Assembly (NCBI RefSeq): GCF_900174585.1
Contig: NZ_FWPT01000004.1
Coordinates: forward strand, 186,001 to 250,000
DNA: 64,000 nucleotides
Direction of reading: 5' to 3'
Source: Parendozoicomonas haliclonae
GTDB lineage: Bacteria > Pseudomonadota > Gammaproteobacteria > Pseudomonadales > Endozoicomonadaceae
Part shown: positions 52,101-60,672 of the stretch, one piece after another
How the letters are laid out: each line of letters opens with the position of its first letter
How positions within the stretch are numbered: position 1 is the first letter of the stretch
Program-made: the position numbers and the translations under genes
Notes under the pieces: generated by a model
Seen by the model: the letters and a program-made list of their open reading frames with translations, nothing else
Databases searched by the model: none
What the model was told of the DNA's origin: nothing

Positions 52101-53275
52101 TCATTGAACGCCCAATGGGCAACCATATCACTATGCAGATCAACACTGGCTGCTGTGTAGTTATACATTCCGTCAGCCTGGATGCTTAAGGAACCGTACT
52201 GCCCTTGAATGGTAGTGGAGCCTGTTTCCAGTATATCGGTATCACCGACTCGACTCAGGGTTATACCTGTTCCCTGATCATTGGATAAAAGACCACTTTG
52301 CTGAACAAGACTTTGACCAAAAACAACGCTTCCCGTATCCGCTGTGGTGGATGCCGCCACTACCGGTTCTGGAGTTGGGGTGGGAGTTGCTTGTTGCGCT
52401 GCGGGTTCGGGAGTCGAAGGTGATGCTGGTGTGATAGTTTGCGTAGAGGTCTGTTGAGGCGCTGTGGATGGTGTTGAGGTTGTAGCTGGCGCAGAGCTTA
52501 CAGCCGTCTGCACCTGCGCACTGCTGATAACAGCTCCACCTGTAGCGCTGCTTGATACAATCGTTGGATGACTGATGATCGGTGTCGTATTTGATGAGGC
52601 TCCGCTACCAGAGGCTAACGCTTCAGATAAAGCTATCGGGCTGTTTGCTGCTGTACTGGGTGATGATGCAATCGCCCCGGCGGATGAAACTGTAGATAAC
52701 CCTGAGGAAATACCAGGATCAGAACTCTGAGAAAATACCGGACCTCTGCTTGAGGTATACCCTATATCACGAACACCACTATCCAGTGAATTTCCTAACG
52801 AACCATCACGAGCCAAAGTGGGTGTACTGCCAAGGCCAGCTATCGGACCGGATGATCCACCACCAATCTGCCCAGAAGCTGCTGGAGTATTCTCTTGATG
52901 ATTTGGTGAATCCGCTGAGTAGCTAACCGGACCAGACTCGAAAAAACCGGAGCTGGAAATATCCGGGAATAACATTCCATCTGCTTGTGAATTGGCAATA
53001 GTTTCTGAGTCATCTGATGCTTTCAATTCATCAGACTGATCACTCTCTGTGAGATCGGTGATTTGAGTCGATAGCGTCGTCGCTGGTAGTGTCAGTGTTC
53101 CACCGGCCGGCAAAGCAAGTTGGCGACCATCGGGGAAAAGCAATATAGCCTGTGCGCCTTCTTCTGCTTCCAGTGTTTCACCTGGCAGCAAGCTATCACC
53201 CTCACGCACAATCCTTGAACTGCCATCAGGGGCAACAGCTCTGACTTCCCCGGTTACTTCACCCACTGTGAACAT
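49109..53275 (-). CDS. LapA-like type I secreted adhesin with VCBS, LamG and propeller domains
   Basis: This is a predicted surface or secreted repeat protein of 1388 residues, starting at ATG 53273–53275 after GGAAG. A LapA-like retention module is at about residues 1–70 (TVGEVTGEVRAVAPDGSSRI, then GDSLLPG). A Ser/Thr/Pro-rich linker (75–320) contains GLGSTP. The first half of a VCBS repeat (about 350–380) is interrupted by a LamG/concanavalin-like domain (about 385–605), and the second half follows. A complete VCBS repeat is at 690–750. A beta-propeller-like block (770–985) is followed by a VCBS half with NVLTNDTG. The C-terminus has a few RTX motifs (GGAGNDTMTGGSGSDF) and a type I secretion signal ending in DNGNLLT. 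Few Ca-binding repeats are present. Confidence 0.88.
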   Translation of the reverse strand: MFTVGEVTGEVRAVAPDGSSRIVREGDSLLPGETLEAEEGAQAILLFPDGRQLALPAGGTLTLPATTLSTQITDLTESDQSDELKASDDSETIANSQADGMLFPDISSSGFFESGPVSYSADSPNHQENTPAASGQIGGGSSGPIAGLGSTPTLARDGSLGNSLDSGVRDIGYTSSRGPVFSQSSDPGISSGLSTVSSAGAIASSPSTAANSPIALSEALASGSGASSNTTPIISHPTIVSSSATGGAVISSAQVQTAVSSAPATTSTPSTAPQQTSTQTITPASPSTPEPAAQQATPTPTPEPVVAASTTADTGSVVFGQSLVQQSGLLSNDQGTGITLSRVGDTDILETGSTTIQGQYGSLSIQADGMYNYTAASVDLHSDMVAHWAFNESVGSASVQDSSIMDSVTDTGTLNNNASIVSGGRTGNALQLDGTGDYVSFADSVEINTPTSDISARTISLFFQPDSATSLSDRQVIYEEGGTTNGFIIYIQSNTLYAGAYSSSTGWTGHYFSTDISNLDTSQWHSIVLSLDASTNTMEAWLDGASIGEISNAQAVASHASDIRLGGSGDGNLFHDGEQTGAFNFNGKIDEVRVYNRALNEQEVSLLHSGNTSATEIFNYTATDSAGGTSSSTLTLTVSTPSNISPVAVDDVLSVMSDQSAAINSVAGQGLLGNDRDAEGDSLTVTRVGTTDVAASGTTSITGTYGTLVIAANGTYSYTPLNSAANGGTDTFTYTVSDGTTTSTANLTVNVIADGSANADTLTVTESGFSASAVYMLDETGGQDYLAVVDTESGVSHRLGAITGSSASRKTLAMGPDGTLYVTDSTNLYTLDPSTQALTLVGAHGVTDSMSFIGLTVAPDGTIYAAKYDGHIYTLNPSTGAATDLGGVSGFENNWGDLVWHDGALYTQAYTYTNGQSIYQFVRIEPSNSGFTATPLPNASDAGSLHGITSVNGELRGVVWSYTGGETVTIDTTTGLVSSRAPVTGAAKIEDSASSGTSMAGNVLTNDTGTTGVTTVALPDGTSSTVSNGGATIQGTYGTLIMQTDGSYIYTLDNSLEATNNLASEETGTDRFVYTASTTGGSTQSILTVFVNGSSEVVTTDAATFSNYNVMTSVDASSSTIPIDFTITTQNDSDKITEIVISGVNGSTFNVPSVLTDNGTITGNTSNSSEFVWRATPGTNAGLDSFDAASAGLTLATINGSQAWGQHMGISATVSEYDSNGATTSSWTSTSAIHTTLAGIDHTRTGTSGDDTLTGSSDTWTNIDEFIGGAGNDTMTGGSGSDFYVWRGADVGTSSSPAIDTITDFSAGRLGDVLDLRELLPDTAESTLDEFLSFSFADGNTTIGVSTTAGGPVVQNIVLDNVDLSSSFGTTDVTQLTNQLTDNGNLLT

Positions 53276-53315
53276 AGTCTGCTTCCATCCTTGCAAGCAT
53301 CAGTTCAACACCAAC

Positions 53316-56300
53316 CTATGTCATCAGGTTGCCATTGTCCGTAAGGTTATTGATCAGGGCGCTGGCATCTGTTGTTCCATACATTACGGACAGATCAACA
53401 TCCTGAAGAACAATTTTCTGTACTGCATCACCGCCTGCAGTTGTGCTGACATTGATCGTGGTATTACCGTTATCAAAGTTAAACCCTATAAACTGGTCCA
53501 GATCATTGGCCGATGCAGAGTTAGGTATAAGGTCTGCAAGGCTGAGCACATCGCCACTCATACCTAATGAAAAGTCAGTGATAGTATCTATTGCCGGTGA
53601 GTCCGATTTACCAACATGAGTGCTCTGCCAACCGAAGACATCAATACCATCACCACCGGTTAGAGTATCATTGCCCCTGCCACCCAGAATGGCATCCTCA
53701 GAGGCTGTTCCCACCAGTGTGTTGTTTCCGTCATCACCGGAAACCATATTGTCCGCAAACACCAGTTTGGAATCGAAGGGAACGGTAGAAGTCCAACTGT
53801 TTGAAGCCGTTCCATCACTGTTGTATTCCGTCACTGTAATCTCAACATGCAGATTGCTGTTCTTATTCACAGCGTCCGTTACGCCACTCAATGTCAAACC
53901 CGCAGAATTCGTATTCAGTATGCTCAAGCCGCCGAAGTTTCCTGACGTAGCAGTCCACTCCCAACTGTTGTCATTGGCTTCAATCGAACCACCGTTGTTT
54001 AAATCCTGTCCAGACGCAGAAATGGTAGCATTCTCATGGCCGGTAATTCTCAAGCCAGTAATACGTTGTGTTGCGGTATCCACCATCGCGCTGAAGGCTA
54101 TTGGCTGGCTTTCCTGTGTGCTGCTGAAAACATGGGCATAACGTTCACCCACTAGCTGAGCCGGAGGAGTAGTGGACACATCACTCGCACCATTTACAAA
54201 AACCGTCAAAACGCTTTGAGCAGTGGTTGAACCATTTGTGGCCGTGTAGGAAAAACGATCATTAGCGGTTTCATTAATTCCCAGTGAGTCCAATGCATCC
54301 ACTGAGTTATCAAGGTGATAGGTATACGAGCCATCAGCATTGATTCGGAGCTCACCGTACTGCCCCTGAACTATGGTGACTCCGCTGCTGCTGACAGAAA
54401 CATCCTGCCCATCAGCTCCCGAAATCTGTGTAACCGCAGTTGCACTGGTGTCATTCGTAAGAACATTCCCAGTCGTCTGACCAAAGGCAAACTGGCTACC
54501 ACCAGAAACATCTTCGCCGATGGTATTGGTAAGAAGCGTTGCCTCACCATTGGAGGGGTTCAGCTCATAAATCACCCCATCGCGGTTAACGCCAAGTAGA
54601 TCCCCATTGCGGGATATTAACGAGCTGTAGGGCGTATCAACCTCGGCAATCGGGATAACCATATTGGTTCCCATATCCAGTCTGGTCAGCCAGTTTTCAC
54701 CACTCGTGGAGTGATAGAGAACGGTATAGATTGAGTTGTCATGCCAGGTAATACCACCGACAGGTTCACCACCCAAATTGCCTATGGCAGTCGTCGTACC
54801 ATCCGTCAGGCTGATACTGTGAAGTACGTTTCCATCATTAACCGCGTACAGCGTTCCAGAGGGGGACATGGTGATACCTTCAACCTCGCCACCCAGATTA
54901 TGCGATACGACTTGAGTCGATGTTCCGTTAGTCACATTGATGGAATACACACCCGAACTTGTTATGCCGTATACCGTGTTATTGCTTGAAACCGTGACAT
55001 CCATAAATGTCGGGGAACCCGAGAAAAGTACACGACTGTCACCGTTCTCAGTATTAACAGCCAGTAGTCGACTGTTTGCAGCATCATAAAGAAGTACTCC
55101 ACTGTCGTATCCTTCAGACTCATACACCGTAGCACTGTCAGTGGATGCAAAGCTGGCAGCAGTTACTTCTACAACCAGATTGGCAGTCGATGTGGTTGTG
55201 CCATCACTGACAACATAGGTAAATGTTTCTGTACCACCATCAGTGGCTGAGTTCAGCGGCGTATAACTGTAGGTACCATCGGAGGCGACAATCAAAGTAC
55301 CGTATTGGCCTGAAATCGTAGTTGTACCCGAACCGTTGATTGTTGTGCCATTCACCGTTGATAACGTGAGAGTGTCACCATCACGGTCATGTGACTGTCC
55401 GATCAGGCCAAGTCCGGCAGCCGTCACTCCAGCTGAGCTTTGGGCATGGGCCACAGTCAGGTTTTGATCCGAGACTTCCGGAGCATGGTTGTAGTTTTCC
55501 TGCACGGCGATTGTCAGCGTTGAAGTGGCCGTATTGCCGTTCTCATCGGTCACCCTGTAGGTAAATTCATCATCGAGATCGGTTATCGCGGCAGTATCAA
55601 TATCATTGGCCGTGTATGTGTAGGTACCGTCAGAGTGAATCTCCAGACGACCCAAAGTAGTGTTAACCGTGACACTGCTACCAGCCGGAACATGGACATC
55701 ATTCACATGAGAAACCCGACTTCCCTCAGGTACTGAGTCATTACCCAAAATACTGGTACGGCTGACCAGCTGACCGTTGAGGCGGGCAATCTCGGTGTCC
55801 GCAGTTAGAGACATATTGTCTGATACGACAGGCTCATCAACCGTAGGTTGTGAATTCACTGGTTGTTCGGTCTGGGGAGCAGTATTAGGAGTTTGAGCTG
55901 TATTGGTATTTTGTGGCGAAACAGTTTGAGTATTGGTAGGCTCGGCAGTATTCGGTACGGCTGTCTGAATATCTGAAGCACTTCCATAGATGGATGCGCC
56001 ATCAGAATGACTGCCTGAAGAAGTATCAGCCACCGTGCTCTGCGCAGCAGTCTGCTCGTCGCTATTGGTAGACGTCAAAGCATCCGTGCCAACAACTTCG
56101 GAGCTCTGGCCACCACTTGCGCTTTTAACAGCCCCGCCAGAGTAAGAGGGGGCACTGTAGCTGGAAAATGAAGGCTGAGAGTTATAAGAAGATGATGGGC
56201 TCTGCATTCCAGAAGACGCCAGAAAATTCACTGCTGGCGAGAGAATAGGTGTTGAACCAAGCCCTCCCAGTTCTAACGAACCACCTCCAGATTGGGTATT

Positions 56301-56606
56301 GTCCTGAGTGGTATCGTCACTCGTATCCTTGCTGGCTACGCCATCTTCAGCGTCATCAGTTTTGGGCTCTGCTTCTGTAGCAGTTTCGAGCGATGGAGAA
56401 AAAGAAGAAAAGCTGTTCACCACAACAGGCTGTGCATTACCGACCTGAATCTGGCAGCTTCCGTTCATGGTTTTCAGGGATTCTTCAGGCAGTAACTGGT
56501 CGCCTGATTTCAACGCTCTTAGTGAACCGTCTGGAGCCTCCGCAAAAACCTCTCCAGAGACATCAAAAACGGTAATGGGGGCATCCTGCTGGCTGGCCTG
56601 GAACAT
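53316..56606 (-). CDS. LapA-like type I secreted adhesin, shorter paralogue
   Basis: This is a 1096-residue paralogue of the protein encoded 40 bp downstream, starting at ATG 56604–56606 beside GGGAAGAAGG. The N-terminal retention module covers about 10–65 (VFDVSGEVFAEAPDGSLRAL, then GDQLLPE). A Ser/Gln/Thr-rich linker (70–265) carries the shared GLGSTP. VCBS repeats are at about 275–370 and 390–485. A beta-propeller-like block lies at about 500–705, between TDSATVYES and TGNVLTNDT of a third VCBS. The C-terminus has RTX motifs (SGDDGNNTLVG, GGRGNDTLTGGDGIDVF) and ends in DNGNLMT. It lacks the LamG domain. It lies 170 bp after the LapC-type gene. Adhesion or biofilm function is inferred from the LapA family. 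Confidence 0.88.
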   Translation of the reverse strand: MFQASQQDAPITVFDVSGEVFAEAPDGSLRALKSGDQLLPEESLKTMNGSCQIQVGNAQPVVVNSFSSFSPSLETATEAEPKTDDAEDGVASKDTSDDTTQDNTQSGGGSLELGGLGSTPILSPAVNFLASSGMQSPSSSYNSQPSFSSYSAPSYSGGAVKSASGGQSSEVVGTDALTSTNSDEQTAAQSTVADTSSGSHSDGASIYGSASDIQTAVPNTAEPTNTQTVSPQNTNTAQTPNTAPQTEQPVNSQPTVDEPVVSDNMSLTADTEIARLNGQLVSRTSILGNDSVPEGSRVSHVNDVHVPAGSSVTVNTTLGRLEIHSDGTYTYTANDIDTAAITDLDDEFTYRVTDENGNTATSTLTIAVQENYNHAPEVSDQNLTVAHAQSSAGVTAAGLGLIGQSHDRDGDTLTLSTVNGTTINGSGTTTISGQYGTLIVASDGTYSYTPLNSATDGGTETFTYVVSDGTTTSTANLVVEVTAASFASTDSATVYESEGYDSGVLLYDAANSRLLAVNTENGDSRVLFSGSPTFMDVTVSSNNTVYGITSSGVYSINVTNGTSTQVVSHNLGGEVEGITMSPSGTLYAVNDGNVLHSISLTDGTTTAIGNLGGEPVGGITWHDNSIYTVLYHSTSGENWLTRLDMGTNMVIPIAEVDTPYSSLISRNGDLLGVNRDGVIYELNPSNGEATLLTNTIGEDVSGGSQFAFGQTTGNVLTNDTSATAVTQISGADGQDVSVSSSGVTIVQGQYGELRINADGSYTYHLDNSVDALDSLGINETANDRFSYTATNGSTTAQSVLTVFVNGASDVSTTPPAQLVGERYAHVFSSTQESQPIAFSAMVDTATQRITGLRITGHENATISASGQDLNNGGSIEANDNSWEWTATSGNFGGLSILNTNSAGLTLSGVTDAVNKNSNLHVEITVTEYNSDGTASNSWTSTVPFDSKLVFADNMVSGDDGNNTLVGTASEDAILGGRGNDTLTGGDGIDVFGWQSTHVGKSDSPAIDTITDFSLGMSGDVLSLADLIPNSASANDLDQFIGFNFDNGNTTINVSTTAGGDAVQKIVLQDVDLSVMYGTTDASALINNLTDNGNLMT

Positions 56607-56776
56607 CCTTCTTCCCACCTCTTAACATCGAGAAGTACTTCTTCATCTGCCATTTCGTTGAGACAGGGCTTATTTCAAGATTAGGAGCTGCAAATCAGCC
56701 GATGGAGAGAAAAAAGCTATAAAAGAATTATTTTTATTCTCTTTAACCATCAAAATCAGGTTATGCCCTCAAACGC

Positions 56777-58222
56777 TCAGCGTTCTGTCAGGGCATTGTC
56801 ACGGGCTTTCAGGATAGGCTTGAGCAGATACGACAGTATGGTTTTCTTGCCCGTCACTATATCCACTTGGGCATGCATGCCCGGGATGATCTCCAGTGGT
56901 TTCTCATTGCTACCGAGATGGTTTTTCTGGGTTTTGATCCGTACCTGATAGAAACTCTCGCCTTCTTCATCGGTTATGGTGTCCGCACTGATATGATCGA
57001 CAACACCTTCGAGACCACCATAAATAGCAAAGTCATAAGCTGTCAGCTTCACGATGGCTTTGTCACCGGACTGCAGGAAAGCCACATCCTTAGGATTGAT
57101 CTTGGTCTCCACCAGCAAGGCTTCTTCCACAGGAACAATCTCAATAAGATCCATACCTGGCTGCACAACACCACCAACGGTTGTGACATTGATTTTCTTC
57201 ACAATTCCAGCCAACGGTGCACGCACCTCTCTACGCGCCACCTGATCTTGAAGCGATTTACGAGATTCCGTTAATTGTGCAATTTTTACTTCCTGATCCC
57301 TTAGCTCTTCCTGAGATTTCTCACGGAATTTCAGTACCACCTCACGCTCTTTAGTCTTTTGCTCCTGCATAGTGGACTGCAAACGAGGAAGGTTCAGCTG
57401 CGCTTCATTCAGTTCAGAGAGAAGATCATTAACCCTCTGCTCCAACTGAATCATCTCCACTTCAGAGACAACACCCTTCTGCGCTAATGGGCGGGTCATG
57501 GACAACTCTTTCATTCCAAGATCGTAACTACGCTGCAAGTGATCTCTTCGCGTTTCCAGAGCTTTCACTTCCTGCTCACTCTGTCGCACTTTTTCCGCTA
57601 CGATCTCAAGTTCTGTTTCCAGCGCTTCCTGCTGACTGTTGTATAAACGCATCTCACGACGCTGAACGTCTGCAAACTCAGAAACGGCTTCAGGGAATAT
57701 CAGTTCACTACCCTCAGACTGAGCTTTAAGTCGGGCAATGGCAGCAAGAAGGCTGTAATACTCAACTTCCGATTCTTTGAAGGTCGAGTTGAAACTCGTG
57801 TCATCCAGCACCATCAGAATCTGGCCTTTAGCGACACGATCGCCTTCCTGTACCAAAAGTTTTTCCAGTATCCCGCCTTCCAGATTCTGAACCACCTGCA
57901 AACGGGAAGAGGGCACAACTTTGCCATCGCCACGGGTAATCTCATCCACTTCCGCCCAGCTTGCCCAAGCGATCGCCATGATGATGGCCAGAAAGCTGAT
58001 AACAATCAGCATGCGTCCACCCTGGGGAGACTTCAGCAACATTGCTGCAGAGGTATCAGACATGTACTCCAGCTCGACGGCTGAAGCTTTGCGAGGCTCA
58101 CGCCCCTGTTTGGGAAATTGGGCAACAGGCGCTTTCTGCCCCTTGGGAACCGGCGGACGAGTCTTTTTACGCCCACGTCGAGGGTCGAGAGGTACTGTCT
58201 TGTTGTCGTTTTTATCTGCCAT
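56777..58222 (-). CDS. Type I secretion membrane fusion protein (LapC/HlyD)
   Basis: This 481-residue periplasmic adaptor connects the ABC exporter to the TolC-like channel. About 65 basic and Pro-rich residues lie in the cytoplasm. One membrane helix follows (about 71–90, MLIVISFLAIIMAIAWASWA). The lipoyl half (LQVVQNLEGGILEKLLVQEG), a long coiled coil (about 145–335, with EQEVKALETRRDHLQRS) and a beta-barrel domain complete it; the conserved IIPGMHAQVDIVTGKKTILS is at the C-terminus. Its ATG overlaps the exporter's stop by one base (TGATG). The adhesin genes follow. Confidence 0.94.
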   Translation of the reverse strand: MADKNDNKTVPLDPRRGRKKTRPPVPKGQKAPVAQFPKQGREPRKASAVELEYMSDTSAAMLLKSPQGGRMLIVISFLAIIMAIAWASWAEVDEITRGDGKVVPSSRLQVVQNLEGGILEKLLVQEGDRVAKGQILMVLDDTSFNSTFKESEVEYYSLLAAIARLKAQSEGSELIFPEAVSEFADVQRREMRLYNSQQEALETELEIVAEKVRQSEQEVKALETRRDHLQRSYDLGMKELSMTRPLAQKGVVSEVEMIQLEQRVNDLLSELNEAQLNLPRLQSTMQEQKTKEREVVLKFREKSQEELRDQEVKIAQLTESRKSLQDQVARREVRAPLAGIVKKINVTTVGGVVQPGMDLIEIVPVEEALLVETKINPKDVAFLQSGDKAIVKLTAYDFAIYGGLEGVVDHISADTITDEEGESFYQVRIKTQKNHLGSNEKPLEIIPGMHAQVDIVTGKKTILSYLLKPILKARDNALTER

Positions 58223-60420
58223 CAGGAAATCCTCAACTTACCTTCCCGCAACGCAGCAAACACCTGCTCTTTAGGGCCATCAGCAACAACACGTCCCTGA
58301 TCCATAACTATCAGGCGATCAACCAGATCGAGCATGGAAGCTTTATGGGTGACCAGCACCAATGTTCTGTTCTGGCAGTAATGACGCAGACTCTCCCGCA
58401 AACGCGTTTCCGTGGTGTTATCCATAGAGCTGCAGGGTTCATCCAGCAGCATAATGGGAGCATCAACCAGCATGGCTCGGGCAATCGCTACACTCTGCCT
58501 TTGCCCACCAGAAAGGTTGGAACCGCGCTCGCCCACCTGCATGTTCAGGCCTTCCGGATGGCGGTCAGCAAATTCTTTCACGCCGGAAAATTCCGCCGCC
58601 TGCAAAATAGCTCCGTCATCCATGTAGCTGACCCCCAGAGCGATATTTTCTTTCAGGGTTCCGTACATCAGCATGGAATCCTGCAACGAGCAGCCAATGT
58701 TGTGCCGCAGGTCTGAAGGGTTTATCTGGCGAATATCCACACCATCAATGCGCACAGCTCCGCTTTCAGGCTGATAAAGCCCAAGCAACATCTTCTCAAC
58801 CGTGGTCTTGCCAGAACCTATACGACCAATGATTCCGACCTTCTCTCCCGCACGAATACGCAGGCTGACATTATTCAGCGCCTTAAACTCTTGCCCGGGA
58901 TACGAGAAGTTCACTTGCTCGAATTCGATATTGCCTTTCAGCACCGGGCGGTGTGCGTAGGACTTCCCCTCAGGCCGATCCATTGGCAGCTTCATAATGT
59001 CGTTCAGAGCATTAAGAGCGACCTTGCTCTGGTTATAACGTGTAGACAGTCCGGCAACCTGCGCCATAGGCGCCAGCGCTCTTCCGGAGAGCATTACACC
59101 GGCAATCAGCCCCCCCATACTCAGCTCGCCTTCTGCTATCAAATAGACCCCTGCAACTACCATGGCCACGGTCACGACCTGCTGAATATAGCCTGCAATC
59201 GTGCCGGCAGAGCTGGAAAGCAATTTACTTTTGATACCCCACTTGGCGATGTGCCCGACATTCTTCTCCCAGCGCGCCTGGAGATCACTCTCAGCCCGCG
59301 CCACTTTGAGGGTTTCAATATTCGTCAGCACTTCGATCAGGGTGGCGTTCTTTTGTGCAGACGAACGAACCGTCTTATCCACGGAGCGTCTGAGCGGCCC
59401 CAGCAGGGCAAAGCCATACAGCGCAATAATCAGTGCGCCAATAACGGGTATCACCACCAGCGGGCCACCAATAAAGCCGATAGCAAGCAGGATGATGATG
59501 GTGAAAGGCAGATCAACCAGAGCGGTAATCGTGGAGGAGGTAATAAAGTCCCGAATACTCTCGAATTCCTGAATATTCCGGGAGAAGGAACCTACCGACT
59601 GAGGCCGTGAAGCCATCGAAAGTCCCATGACCCGTTCAAAGATACGGGCCGACAGCAGCACATCGGATTTCTTTCCAGCAATATCAATAAAGTAACTGCG
59701 CATCATCTTGAGCACAGTGTCGAAGGTGAACAGCGTCAGCGCGCCTGCCGCGAGCACCCACAGGGTTTCAATCGCATTGTTGGGCACAACCCGGTCGTAC
59801 ACATTCATCACAAACAGCGGGCTGGCGACAGCAAAAATATTGATCAGCAGAGAGGCCAACAAAACATCACGATAAATCCGCCAGGATTTTGTCATGGTTC
59901 CCCAGAACCAGTGTCGGGAACGGATACTCAGGGTTTCCGGTGCCCGGTCATCGTACTGGTACTTCTCCCGAATAAAGAACGCATGACCGGTGTACTCTTT
60001 GGCGAGCATATGCAGCGTGACTTCACGGGTGCCATTGCCTGACTCAGGCAGAATCACTCTCGCAACCTTCTTCTTACGATCGATAGCAGTAAGAACGCAG
60101 GCGCGACGGCCTTTCAGAAGCAGCACAGCAGGAGTCACCAGCGGGGAGATTTTACCGAGGCGTGTTTTCACCAGCCGAGCAGAGAAGCCACCCCGTGCAG
60201 CGGCCCGGATAAACAACTCAGCCGTCAGACGACCATCCTGAAGCGGCAAACCATGCTTCAAGGCATCGGCGCTGCTGGGGCTGCCATGAATCTGGGTAAC
60301 GGTGACGAGACAATCCAGTAAAGGGTCCAGATGCGTGCTGCCATCCCGTGGCAAGCCCCACTCAGGGTTCGATTGTTGATTGCCTGCGCCAGGCGGCATA
60401 GATGGGGCTGGATCAGGCAT
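58222..60420 (-). CDS. Type I secretion ABC exporter (LapB-like)
   Basis: This inner-membrane permease/ATPase exports the RTX adhesins. It has 732 residues from ATG 60418–60420, which follows CAGG; an upstream TTG (60471) is less likely. A C39-like domain (1–140) has DPLLDCLVTVTQIHG but no D-C-G catalytic pattern, as in other LapB proteins, so it should recognise rather than cleave substrate. Six membrane helices (about 165–420) follow. The ATPase has Walker A GRIGSGKTT, signature LSGGQRQ and Walker B MLLDEPCSSMD. It is the first gene of the locus, 252 bp beyond phoU. Confidence 0.94.
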   Translation of the reverse strand: MPDPAPSMPPGAGNQQSNPEWGLPRDGSTHLDPLLDCLVTVTQIHGSPSSADALKHGLPLQDGRLTAELFIRAAARGGFSARLVKTRLGKISPLVTPAVLLLKGRRACVLTAIDRKKKVARVILPESGNGTREVTLHMLAKEYTGHAFFIREKYQYDDRAPETLSIRSRHWFWGTMTKSWRIYRDVLLASLLINIFAVASPLFVMNVYDRVVPNNAIETLWVLAAGALTLFTFDTVLKMMRSYFIDIAGKKSDVLLSARIFERVMGLSMASRPQSVGSFSRNIQEFESIRDFITSSTITALVDLPFTIIILLAIGFIGGPLVVIPVIGALIIALYGFALLGPLRRSVDKTVRSSAQKNATLIEVLTNIETLKVARAESDLQARWEKNVGHIAKWGIKSKLLSSSAGTIAGYIQQVVTVAMVVAGVYLIAEGELSMGGLIAGVMLSGRALAPMAQVAGLSTRYNQSKVALNALNDIMKLPMDRPEGKSYAHRPVLKGNIEFEQVNFSYPGQEFKALNNVSLRIRAGEKVGIIGRIGSGKTTVEKMLLGLYQPESGAVRIDGVDIRQINPSDLRHNIGCSLQDSMLMYGTLKENIALGVSYMDDGAILQAAEFSGVKEFADRHPEGLNMQVGERGSNLSGGQRQSVAIARAMLVDAPIMLLDEPCSSMDNTTETRLRESLRHYCQNRTLVLVTHKASMLDLVDRLIVMDQGRVVADGPKEQVFAALREGKLRIS

Positions 60421-60672
60421 AAAACCTGTAAAACCTCTGATAACTGCTTTATCAAACAAGCGTAGGAGCAAAGGTGGGGAGTGTTTTTGCGGGATGGCAT
60501 CTGCGACATAAACCGGTCGAGAGGCCGAATTAGAGTTTATGAGCCACAGAAAGCCCGAATCTCAATTGACGCAGCAGGAAGGGAAATTAAAGTTTCTGCG
60601 ACCAAAACGAATAACGGCCAAGCCAGACACTAAAAGTCCAACTCAGCCGCTTATTATCAAGACAGGGTGATA

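Noticed and set aside
58222-60420. Possible active C39 peptidase in the exporter
   Set aside because: The catalytic Cys context (D-C-G) is missing. LapB-type exporters normally carry an inactive C39-like domain, and the cargoes lack a double-Gly leader.
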